Shown one piece after another: positions 24,539 through 35,269 of a stretch of 64,000 nt of DNA (position 1 is the stretch's first letter; each line of letters opens with the position of its first letter). The position numbers and the translations under genes are program-made. Source of the stretch: Alnus glutinosa (taxonomy: Eukaryota > Streptophyta > Magnoliopsida > Fagales > Betulaceae). The DNA lies in contig NC_084889.1 of the NCBI RefSeq assembly GCF_958979055.1, positions 7,098,261 through 7,162,260 on the forward strand. The letters are read 5' to 3'. Below the pieces are notes generated by a model. That model worked only from the letters and a program-made list of their open reading frames with translations, made no database searches and was not told the DNA's origin.

Positions 24539-27500
24539 TCAAGGTGGAAGTAAACCATTCATCAGAAGACGTATAGTTGACCGCATAGCATCAGTAATTG
24601 TCGGCAGGACACTTATATGGTTGAGTGCGGCATAGACTTGATTGAAGATGGGCCGCACATGCATTTCAATTGCCGGATCAGTTGGAATTATGGAATTAAA
24701 AACGTCTGTCATCCAAGCAATTATTTCGGCTGGGTTGGTATTGAAACAATAGGGTAAAAGCCAGAACAACTGGAGTAATACTTCTTGACTCAAAGGCAGA
24801 GGATCCATAGTCAAGACCCACCGTATATCAACCTGAAAATCAACGTTAATATTCAGACATCTAAATTGGATGCATTTTAATAACCATCAAAAATATCAAT
24901 TGATTTACCTTGGAGCATAGCCAATTCACAATTGACACATCACGCATTTGTAAGGCTGTACTGAAAGCCTCTTGGTATTTGTGTTGGCTTATCAATGTAG
25001 ATAACAAATTTATGGGGTCCATTGACAAATTCACCTGATACACACATAATTCGTTTCCCTTATTGTACGCATATGAATGAATGCCAACACAAAATTTGAA
25101 AAACGCAAATTATACCTGAGAAAGAATAGAATGATGGTGACCACTGAAAGTGTGAGCAACTGTCGATGACGAAGCGACAGAATCCTGCAAAAACAGACAT
25201 TGAATAAGTACGTGAAATATCAAATAATTGTCAAAAACCAATTAATAAATAAAGAGATGTTGGCTAATCACCTGAGTACTATGATCGCGAGCTGCAGAAG
25301 GCACAGAAGGCAATGGAGATTGACTAGTGTTGTCTTGATTTTCCGTTGATTTGGAGGCCTACAATTAAAAAATGGTTTATGCAATGTGGAGAAGTACACA
25401 TGTTTTTTAAGTAAGTAAAATGTGGACAGAAGTAATAAAAAAAATAAATAATAAATAATAAATTCACTAACTTGATTTTTTCGTTTCTTCGTTTTATCAT
25501 TGTTGTTTCTTGGTGGCTTGCTCGATGCTTTGGATTTCTTCACCGCTGTTTCTATAACAGACACCTTTCTCTTTGTTCGTGGTCTCCCTTTACAGTCAAT
25601 CTTCACAGGACTAAGCACATTTTTGCAGCTAGAAGATGCGACAGTAGCTGAAATGCTGCCAAAAGATTGATTTTCGCAACGCCACAACTCTTTTAATTGA
25701 TCAATTTTTTCCATTAGTTCCATGCAACGTTTCTCCGTGTTTACCGACGTGAGCGACAGTAATTCTTCCAAATTGTTTCTCACTTTGTCATGTATTTGGG
25801 CATGTGGATTATCACTAATGGCATCATAACTACTCTTAACCTTCGAGTACTCTCGCTTAATATCTTTCCTCCATCTGTCAAGAACATATCTTTGTGGCAG
25901 AGTTGTCACTTTCTTTGTCCGTAACACGGAAAGCGAATGCCTACATAGGATGCCTTTTACTTCAAACATTGCACATGTGCACTTCACTTCGAGTTCATTT
26001 TCATTGAAGTAAACAAGAAATGTCTTTTCTATTAAGTGATCTCCAACTGCAACATATTCAACAACTTCGAAGGTAGAAATCGCACCTTCACTTTTGAGAA
26101 GAGCGTTATTACAAGACATCATTTTCACAAATTGCTCATGTATTTCTTTGAACTTCGCATTTGTGTAAACAACTTGAAACTGTTTCTCTAATTGCAAGGC
26201 ACTTATACATGGGATTGTGCGATTGAAAGAATCGAAATCAGCACGTGCCTCACTCTCGACCATTCTCCTTAAAGCGTTATCATATTCATCAACAAATTCT
26301 TTCAATGTGGTTCGTGAGTGCACGTAACCATCAAAAAATGCGTTCATACTTTCACTTCGCTGTGTAGTACTCATTCCCGCCCAAAACGTATCTTTCATGT
26401 ATGCCGGCACCCAAAATGTCTTATCCATATATAACCCATTCAACCATGCATTATCATGAAGATTATACTTCTCCAGAAGATCTTTCCAATTTTCCTCATA
26501 TTCTTCACATGTTTGAGAGTCATACAAACATTTATTAATGGCACCCTTAATGCCATCAAAATTAGCATGTGATCCAAACTTTTCAGGCAATTTTTTTAAA
26601 ATGTGCCACATACAATATCTATGACGACTTTCAGGAAAAACAATAGCGATTGCATTTTTCATAGCTCTATCCTGGTCTGTCATAATTGCTTTAGGGGCTT
26701 GACCATTCATGCACTCCAACCAACATTTAAACAACCACACAAATGTGTCTGTATCCTCTCTTGAAATTAGTCCTGCCCCCAAAAGTATAGATTGACCATG
26801 ATGATTCACTCCTACAAAAGGAGCAAATGGCATGTCATATTTATTGGTCAAATACGTTGTGTCAAACGTAATAACATCTCCAAAAAAATCATACGCTGCC
26901 CTACTCCGTGCATCAGCCCAAAAAACATTTCTTAACCTACAATCATCGTCCACATCTATTACGTAGTAGAAGCCACTATTCTGCTTTTGCATTCTTCTGA
27001 AGTAATCACAAAGTGCTTGAGCACCACCTTTACCAAGATTGAGTTCTCTTGCCTTGTTAATATAATTCCGACAATCTCTCTCTCCAAAGGAAAGATTCTC
27101 AAACCCTCCACTTTCAACAACTAATGAATTGAAATTTTTACACAAACGTATTCCTGCTCTGTCATTTAGCTCAAGTCTTCTTTTCGCAGCGTCACTAATT
27201 TTCTTATTGCTTCTAAAAAATCTCGCCTTGCCCGGGCTTAACGAATGATTATGCATCAACTCAACTTTACTCAAAAACCACGTTCCATCATCACATAAAT
27301 TTGCACAAATCTTAGCACCACACCCTGTTTTATTTGAAATTGGAATTGGCTTCGAACAATCACTTGTTTTAGGTCGCTCTGCACCTCCACGAGTACATAT
27401 AAGCATTACGTAACCTTTTATACCCTTCTTTTTTCTCGAGCTTCTCTGCGCTATACCAAACCCAGCTTGCTTAGCATACTTCCTATAATAAGAGCAGACT

Positions 27501-27832
27501 TCGTCTAATGAACTAAATGTCATTGATTCTTTCGGCTCTTCAACTTTCTCATCATCCTTTAACACCACAGGTAGTACCACATTTTCTTCCTCATCATTCA
27601 ACTCTTCATCAGAAATAAATGTCATTAAATCCTTCGACTTCTCAAATTTTTCACCCATATCTATCCAAAAAAGTATACAAAATGTGTTTATAAAAAAGCC
27701 TAGAATAATAATAAAGAAAAAACTATAACTCAAACAAAAGTGAAAAAACTAACCATTTTGACGGTCATCTTGATGGGTTAGATCATCGTCAAATTCACCC
27801 TCATTATCCAATCGTGAACTTGAAGAGTCCAT
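24539..27832 (-). CDS. FAR1/FHY3-type MULE transposase fused to a VARICOSE/EDC4-like C-terminal domain
   Basis: Six exons on the minus strand: 27,832..27,754; 27,660..25,472; 25,358..25,272; 25,184..25,116; 25,034..24,909; 24,832..24,539. All introns are gt..ag, and every join keeps one frame (first intron phase 1, the others phase 0), predicting about 947 aa. The acidic N terminus is followed by a FAR1 DNA-binding zinc domain (about 75-170; Cys residues and H-N-H), then the MULE DDE domain with F-D-T-T-Y (D ~293) and T-D-Q-D (D ~355), then a SWIM finger C-T-C..C-R-H and a Lys/Arg-rich tail. Exons 3-4 are Ser/Gln/His-rich linkers. Exons 5-6 (809-947) contain K-Y-Q-E-A-F-S-T-A-L-Q, D-V-S-I-V-N-W-L-C-S, M-D-P-L-P-L-S-Q, W-M-T-D and H-V-R-P-I-F-N-Q-V-Y, matching the conserved C terminus of VARICOSE/EDC4 at roughly half of positions by recall. 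Reading through intron 2 instead gives a hydrophobic tail and a stop. The transposase call is secure; the fusion rests on splice prediction. Confidence 0.85.
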
Positions 27833-28989
27833 TTAGAAAAGTGCTATATTAAAAAGTAATATAAGTTAATTGAATGAAAAAACTAAACTAATTATCATAT
27901 TTTCATGTTAATTAATGCCATATCTAATTAATGATAACCTGCTTGTTATTATATATAAGGCCTACCCTTTTCATCTAATTTAATGGTATGTAACATATAT
28001 GCATATATAAAATATTGGTTAAGAGAGTTTTTGATCCGTAAGCATGCAATTTGGAACCCTGCATGCCTACACATTGATAAGATCGACCTTATTATTCTAA
28101 TAGAGTAATAGGGACAGGGGTCTGGTGAACCATTTAGCTAACACATTAAAGTCTAACAAATAAGTGATGATCGAAGGTGAAGGAGAAGGACAAAAATCTA
28201 ATATATAGGTTAATTAACCAGGGGATTTAAGTATTATTTAAAGTGTACAAGGGTTGGGTCACTGACTGCATGTCAATAATTGATTGGTTAGTCCAACCTC
28301 ATAATTTATGCTCTCATCTGTTTCTATACATATGTTGTATTCTACTGGTAGCTAGGAAAGTTAAGACAATTCCATACATATTGGTTGCTCAAATTGAATA
28401 ACGAAGAACAAGAGGAAAAGTGCAAACATAAAAGGTTCAAATAAGCAGATAATCAAAACATGCACCTATTTTTTTCTTTCTCATTTAATAGAGAAAAGAA
28501 AGTAGTATTCTGAATGTTCCCCATATTGGTTGCTCAAATTGAATAACGAAGAACAAGAGGAAAAGTGCAAACATAAAAGGTTCAAATAAGCAGATAATCA
28601 AAACATGCACCTATTTTTTTCTTTCTCATTTAATAGAGAAAAGAAAGTAGTATTCTAAATTTATTTTTATTAGTTCCTAATAAGGTCTCCTAACTCAATC
28701 AACCCTCACAATTATTGGAAATGGGCAAACATGGACAAAAAAAAAAGACACAGTTATGACGCTAGAACATGCTAACAATTAAAACAAATATGTTCTAATA
28801 ACTGTTCATGTTGGAGCAAACAAGCCAATTCTCAGAACAATATCCCTATAAGTCATTTCTCAAGGTCTAAAACCACTAGCTAAATCATCCACAAATTAAA
28901 ATGCTATCAGAACAAGTAAATGCCATGAAAAACAAAACACACACCTGCCATTTACAAATTTAATCCTAATTAGAAACCAACCTCAGGAT
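27833..28989 (-). other. 5' region of the transposase gene, with a 145-bp-period tandem repeat
   Basis: AT-rich DNA expected to hold the transposase promoter and leader. A tandem duplication (28,377..28,512 and 28,522..28,657) repeats catattggttgctcaaattg through agaaagtagtattct almost exactly. No other gene seen. Confidence 0.6.
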
Positions 28990-29396
28990 TAATCCTTGGT
29001 CCGGAGCGAGCGGGAGAGAGAGGGGTTGGGGGCAGAACTCCGGTGAAGGACCGGGGACGGACGCCGGAGGCGGATTTGGGCTGGGGGCGGCAGTCCGGAG
29101 CGAGCGGGAGAGAGAGCGGGGCTGGGGGCGAAACTCCGGTGAAGAAGGACCGGGGACGGACGCGCGGGGCTGGGGGCGAAACTCCGGTGAAGGACCGGGG
29201 ACGGACGCCGGAGGCCGATTTGGGCTGGGGGCGGCAGTCCGGAGCGAGCGGGAGAGAGAGCTGGGCTGGGGGCGGAACTCCGGGGACGGACGCGCGGGGC
29301 TGGGGGCGAAACTCCGGTGAAGGACCGGGGACGGACGCCGGAGGCCGATTTGGGCTGGGGGCGGCAGTGGGCGGAACTCCGGTGAAGGACCGATTT
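28990..29396 (-). repeat. GC-rich subterminal minisatellite, right end of the MULE
   Basis: Head-to-tail units built from gggagagagagcggggctgg, cggaactccggtgaaggacc, ggggacggacgc and cggatttgggctgggggcgg, in partly rearranged order. The core (cccccagccccgctctctc on the minus strand) is shared with the left-end array, but the unit is longer and contains sequence absent there. Long open frames on both strands here are repeat artefacts. Confidence 0.8.
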
Positions 29397-29580
29397 GGGG
29401 ACTGTACGGAGAGAATTCAGAGAGAGAGAGGGGGGGGTGCGTTCGTTCAGCTTTGGGGGGAAATGAAAGTTCATTTCCCCCTCCAACCAGTTTTGATGAA
29501 AAAAAAAAAATGAAAAAAAAGGATTTCCACGTAAGCTGTTGTAACATTGTTGTAAAATATGTGTACCAGTATCATTTCTC
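29397..29580 (-). repeat. MULE right terminal inverted repeat
   Basis: Inverted partner of the left end; perfect for the last 57 bp, ending ..agtatcatttctc, then the 9-bp target-site duplication. It ends 264 bp before the stop codon of the laccase gene. Confidence 0.9.
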
Positions 29581-29704
29581 ATAAAATAATAGTTTAAAGG
29601 AGGTAGTGTACTTTTTCCTTTTTTAAAATATGCTAAAGAAATAAACATCCAGTCATCTAAATACAAGCAGATCGATAATGAAGCATATAAATGAAATAAG
29701 GCAC

Positions 29705-29817
29705 GTTCCCAAGGGGTAGTTCAATCGGCTGGAGACCACGTCTCATGAAGCAGAGGTCACTAGTTCGAATTCCCCTTTCCCCTCTTGTGTGGACATGTTA
29801 AAAAAAAAAAAAAAAAA
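29705..29817 (+). mobile_element. tRNA-derived SINE in the laccase 3' region, copy A
   Basis: A tRNA-like head with A-box-like text (ggggtagttcaatcggct) and B-box-like text (ggtcactagttcgaattc), a short body and a poly-A tail, flanked by aaggcac (29,698..29,704 and 29,818..29,824). It ends about 20 bp past the laccase stop codon, antisense to that gene. It predates the duplication, as copy B has it at 58,642..58,756. Confidence 0.75.
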
Positions 29818-29843
29818 AAGGCACAAATTAATTCGCTTCTTAT

Positions 29844-30012
29844 TCAACACCGCGGCATGTCTGGTGGTGGGGGCAGCATTTGCGCGTCTGAGTGATCCCC
29901 ATTCTTAACAATGAATGTCATATCCATACCCCAACTCAGGTGACGTTCTAAATGGCAGTGCATGAACCACACCCCTACAGTCAAATGAAACGTATATTAG
30001 TTAGAAACTGCC

Positions 30013-30055
<43 letters not shown>

Positions 30056-33000
30056 TACAATTTAATTACCTGGGTTGTTTGCTTTGAATCGTATGGCAGC
30101 CCAGCCGTTCTTAGGGACAGCAATAGTATTCTGAAGAGGAGGATCAACAAGATTATATCCCAAAGGGTCCTTGTCTTTGTCAAAATTCCCAAATCCCCAA
30201 CCAACCACGTAAAAACTATACCCATGTATGTGCATGGGATGATCAGTCCCTGCAGCCAAGTTTGTTCCTTGCAAAACAAGCTCCACCGTTGAGTTATATT
30301 CAATTACTTTCACTTCTGTCCCTGTTTTTGGCGTCAGTAGATACGCTGGGAGAACATCTGCTGTAAAATTAAATTTCAAAGGTGGTACACTTGGAAATTT
30401 GTCCCCATAGACGCCGCCAATATGGTAATAATATGCACTTAGTATGTCAGTGGTTGGCAACTGAAAGCTTATGTTGTTCATGCTTGCAGCGAGCCGCGTT
30501 CCATTACATGAAGTACTATTACTCGCACATGCAAATATATTTACAGAAGCGGTAAATATGAGTGGTGTGCTTATGTTTAAAGGCACATGAACTGGATGAT
30601 CATCATCAGCTAAACTTCTAAGGCTACCAGTGAAGTTAGCAGATGCATTTGTGTCATTGTAGGAAGGAAGATTAGGTAAGTAGGGTGTTGAAGATGGATT
30701 AATATTGTCGTTTCCGACGTTGTAGTGTAAAAGAGCAGTGGCGGTAGTATTATCGTATTCGACCCCATTTGCGCTGGAATAAACTTTAGCAGCCATGGAA
30801 TAGTCATGATCACCTAGCGGCTGGTTTGCTTCTAACAAGACATCAATCGTTTGTCCAGGTGATATTGCAATGTAATCTGTCTTCAGTGGCTTGGTGTAGC
30901 TAGCGTCTGTTCCAACGACCGTCAATTTATGTTTGGCGATGCCAAAGAAGAGAATATCCTGAAGAGCAGCGTTGATTATGCGGAGTAGATATGTCTTTCC
31001 ATAGTCCACCCTGAATTTGAAAGTTTCTACATTCAGGAGGAAGACGGGTTGTCAAAAGCATAGTAGTAATGCTATATACAAGATTCATATTTTTCAAATG
31101 AATCATATCAAAATTTAATAATAATTCATCTTAAATTTAACAGTGATTTTAAAAGTCATGTCACATGCATTTTGAGAATGAAAGGGAATATGAGCTAGTC
31201 TTGCACATAGAGTAAGGTTAAAGGAATTGAAATGGAAGATAAATACTTTAAACCTCTCAACTGTCACCAAATTTTTATTTACGCATCTAAACTTTATGTT
31301 AGATTACTACTTATCTTAAATGTTTAAGTTGATAGAAAGAGGTAAATTTAATCACTTAATCAATACTTTAACACTCCCCCTCACGTGTGGCCTCAAATTT
31401 CTTTTTGATAGATGAGGCCCAACAAGTAAAATATTTTAATACTTTAAAAAGTAATTAACATCGGACCTGTGTGAATTAACACCGTGTATCAAATTAGATA
31501 CTCTTGGATTTTTCACCCCTAAATGCAGTTGAAGTTATTAAAAAATAAAGTAAAAAAAAAAAATAACTATTTGAAAAAAAAAAAATTTAAGGGGCGGGGC
31601 TAATAGTAAAAGGGCCGTCCATTTTCACATCTTTCAATTTTTCCCTTTTTTATTGTTTAATTTTTTAATAATTTTAATTTTGCCAAATGGTAATTTTTTT
31701 AATAAATTTAAGGTTATTTTGAGAAGAAAAATACAAAAAGCCTCTAATTTGAAACGTGGTGGTAGCAACTTAATTATATCAATTAAGGGTGCGATATTAC
31801 CTTTTAAAAGTTTTGAGGCGTAAATGAAAAATATGGTAATATATTGTTAAGGTAGATCAAATATATTTTCAGTAATATTAATTTACCAAATCAGAAGCAT
31901 GTTAGAGCTAGAAGAATGATTTGAATCATTTAACAAGAGAAAGCTAGGGTAGAGCTTTATACAAAAATACCAGATTTTGAGCATGGATATAGATCTCCAG
32001 GTTGACCATTGATAGTATATGCATCGGACACACTGGGGTCTTGCCCACTTTCACGAAATTCATTATATAACTCCGTTATACCTTTCTTCCACCACTCTCC
32101 TGTATTTCAACCAATTTCATCCATCATTACAGATACCTTTGTTTTTTTTTTCAATGCGCACAGTAGCTAGTGCTCATGTATATTTTTGAGTGAGAAAGCT
32201 TGTTTACCTAATATGATGGGTACTTCCGCATGAGGCTTGGGAAAAGGATAACTAGTTCCGTTCTTGGGATGGATGACTATAGCGCCATAAACAGTGGCCC
32301 GTGACCAGTCACTGTGCGCGTGCCACCAGAGAGTTCCTTCTTCTGAGGAAAGTTTTATCTTCTGGCGAAACTTTTGTCCTGGTCGGATTGGACATTGTGT
32401 AATATATTCAGGACCATCTGACCATGGATATCTTGGTTGTTTCACTCCATGCCTGCAAAATTATCATTATTGTTAGACTCTGTTTCTAGATCTCGCGCGC
32501 GCGCACACACGGACGGGTGTCATTACCAGTGGATGGTGATGTTATAATTGGCTTTGTTATGAACTTCAACAACGATAGTATCTCCTTTGTTAACGTGTAG
32601 AGTTGGTCCAGGAAATTGTCCATTTACCGTCAATATGTTTTTTGTGCTACAAAGTCTTGTGTATGGAGTCTCTTGCACCTACAATGAGGAAAACCAATAC
32701 ATGCAGGAAATGATTTAGTCAGTAGCAACCAGCCATGAAAGATCAACAACGACACAGAAAACAGAAAACCTAAAAACAAACAAAAACAGCCAAGGACAAG
32801 AAATCACCTAATTAATTATGCCCCAGTCTATTTGTTCTCTTGGTTTGTTTTTATTCACCCAAAAACTAAAAGAAACCATCGATCCAAGTATATTATCATA
32901 GAAATCTTATGATCTAACCAACCATCTGTTGGGGATAAATTCCACTCAACCAGATCCAAGGAGGAGATAGACATTTAGCAACTACTCCAGAGAAATCAGG

Positions 33001-35176
33001 TATCAGTTATCGAATTGAAGTAAGTAGTCATAATCCGATCAGTACGTGATCGTATCCCCAAGAGAATTGGGATAGGACTCTAATTACTCTAAGTATACTT
33101 TGATCAGTAATCCTATTTCTGGTGGAATTGGAATAGGACTCATGATCCAATCAAATAAGAAGAATGATCAGATCAGAAGTCTAATAAGATATCATATTAG
33201 AAGTCTAATAAATTATCAAAGTCCAATTAGAACTCTGACATCAGCTCTAGATCAACAAGGAGCAAGAATCTTAGTTTAGATTTGACTCTACCTCTTTCCC
33301 GATAAATAGGTTCATACCTTAAGTATAAACTAAGACTCAATTTTTTATGCACAGAGTATTATTTTCTCACAGAAGCTAATTTAGGCATAAGAGAGTACCC
33401 CCAGTTAGGGTCCCTTAGTTTTTTGTTGTTTTGCAGAATTATTGAGAAGCGTGAAAAACATCAGAAGAACATGCAAATTCACACCATACCGGAAACTGTA
33501 CCAACACCATCTATTAGAAACGGAGATTTAATGTTTATTTTGACATAAAGGAGGAGATCAGAGATAATATAGATTTTATTTTTAGACGTGATTAACTAAG
33601 TTAATCTACTGGAACTATACTGCTAAATATATGCATAGCACTCATTATGATTCACGCTTTTGCTGAAATACAGACATTTGCAGTTCTCCAACTATTCTCC
33701 TGCTAAAGCAATAGAAGCAGATCAATCTTATCTCTAATGGCTACCAACTTTTTCCATCGGCTCAGTGCCATACAAACTGAGAGATGCCTTTCGGCTTAGA
33801 GCCAATTTATTTATTTTTTATTTTTTGGTGTTAATAGAAATTCATTCATAAAAGAAAAGGTATATATTTTTTAGGAAATTAATGCTATTCTAGTTTTTTT
33901 AAAAAATACATGATTGTTTAATTTGGTGGATGAAGCTTAATTAGAAAGTCATAATTAAGTTTTTAAATAATTGAAAAAAGGTACTACTGTATACAGTTCC
34001 ATTTGTCAATGAAAATTGATAAAAATCATTCTGATGTACATATCTGTACAAAAAATTTTCAAATTGTATATTGACTAACAATAGATCTCACAAATCTAAT
34101 TGTGAATTTAAAAAATGATGGACAGTACACTCTAGGAAAATGATGTCTAAAAACTTGATCTCTTTGTCAATCAAATATATATACAAAAGAATATTAATGA
34201 AATAATTTTGACTACTGTGACGTACCTGGACAATTATGGAAAATTGTACATAGACTAATAATTATGGGGATGACAGTAATAAAAGTGATTGATTTGATAT
34301 AAAGTAAAAAGTTTAATTTTTTTTTTTTGTAAGGAAAAATGAAAAAGTTATATTTTTTAATAATTTTTTTTGTTTAAACATTAATAAAAAGTTATTAATG
34401 TGATATATAAAGTAAGAATATTTTAACTTGATTGTTTTAAAAAAATTGAAATGGTTTCCCCAATGGTACATAAATTTCAAATTAAAGATCAAAAGACAAA
34501 AAAAAAAAATCATAACTATCAAGTCCATCACGTACTGGCACACAAAGTAAAAAGGAGACAATGGGATTGTTTGGCAAAGACATGTACATCACAGAGTAGT
34601 GGGTTGTTAATTTTGAAATTAGTAACAAGTGATGATGTGATATAAAGTGAAAAGAATTTGTATGAAAAAGTGAAAAAGTTTAGTATTATAGTGAATTTTT
34701 TTATTTGAATAGTAATAAAAAAATTATTGATGTGATATAGAAAGTAAAAAAATGAGAATATTTTGATGTTGATTGTTATTGAAAAATGTAAAAAAGTGAA
34801 GAAAATAATGAAAATAGTGCTATGCACTACTCTGTACCGTTCCTGTCATTGGCAAGCAAGGCCAGCTATACTCGAGGAAAACAATTGCAGGCATGTACTA
34901 AAATTGCCTGTTTTTTAAAGTCAACCTTCGAGTTGCCCCTGATGATCATATATAAGACTTAACATGGCGTTGACAACAAATGAATATGCAACATAAATTC
35001 TTATTTCAAAATGGTTATATATATGCTGCATGCAGATATATTGGTAGTAGTACTGATCAGAACAGCCAAGTCCTTACCACAAAAGTATGACGAGCCCAAC
35101 CTTGGCAATGGAGGACACCATCCAGAATACAAAGCGCCAAAATTTGCAGCACCGAAATTTTCATGATTAGGGACAT
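29844..35176 (-). CDS. Laccase (multicopper oxidase), LAC14/15-like, copy A
   Basis: Six exons on the minus strand: 35,176..35,078; 32,678..32,527; 32,452..32,208; 32,099..31,971; 31,026..30,070; 29,974..29,844. All have gt..ag borders and a continuous frame of 570 aa. Exons 2-4 have 152, 245 and 129 bp, the sizes usual in plant laccases. A hydrophobic N-terminal signal peptide suits an apoplastic enzyme. Copper motifs are H-W-H-G (83-86), W-H-A-H (127-130), H-P-M-H-I-H-G late in exon 5 and H-C-H-L-E-R-H in exon 6. The trinuclear-site variant W-H-A-H-S-D-W and Met at the axial position (Cys+10) point to the LAC14/15 (TT10) clade, whose Arabidopsis member oxidises seed-coat flavonoids. Intron 1 is about 2.4 kb. 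Intron 5 holds an (ATA)n tract (30,012..30,054). The MULE lies just downstream. Confidence 0.95.
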
Positions 35177-35252
35177 TCTTTACAGATCGATCAAATTCTA
35201 ATCCTTTCACTACTTTTCTCTATGATGCTCCAAGGAGGATGTGCGTGGTGAT

Positions 35253-35262
35253 GTATTTATAG
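35253..35262 (-). promoter_or_regulatory. TATA box of laccase copy A
   Basis: On the minus strand ctataaatac lies about 80 bp upstream of the start codon at 35,176, a normal plant spacing. Confidence 0.65.
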
Positions 35263-35269
35263 AGGCACG

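Larger units (their letters stand above)
18199..29580. mobile_element. 11.4 kb Mutator-like element (MULE) carrying a transposase fusion gene, only in copy A
   Basis: Termini are perfect inverted repeats for 57 bp (starting gagaaatgatactggtacac) and stay recognisable for about 200 bp. The element is flanked by ataaaataa on both sides (18,190..18,198 and 29,581..29,589), a 9-bp target-site duplication. Copy B holds the single unoccupied copy at 58,518..58,526. It encodes, on the minus strand, a FAR1-type transposase with an EDC4-like C-terminal domain. On the plus strand it encodes a GRF zinc-finger protein. Captured gene fragments lie between them. GC-rich minisatellites sit inside both ends. 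Intact termini, target duplication and transposase frame suggest it is or recently was autonomous. Confidence 0.95.

Noticed and set aside
25268-25471. Hydrophobic C-terminal extension of the transposase obtained by reading through intron 2
   Set aside because: The extension is AT-rich intron sequence. A consensus-like donor and in-phase downstream exons offer a better model. An alternative isoform ending here cannot be excluded.
28966-29666. Overlapping long open frames on both strands at the right MULE array
   Set aside because: They translate the second minisatellite in several frames at once, as expected when a repeat unit lacks stops. Not genes.
29705-29790. Possible tRNA gene
   Set aside because: A- and B-box-like text is present, but the arms do not fold into a full cloverleaf and it has a poly-A tail and target duplications. 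It is a SINE.
13473-35176. A P450 plus laccase biosynthetic gene cluster
   Set aside because: CYP78A enzymes are developmental regulators and the laccase type suggests oxidation in the cell wall or seed coat. Adjacency and joint duplication do not show a shared pathway.
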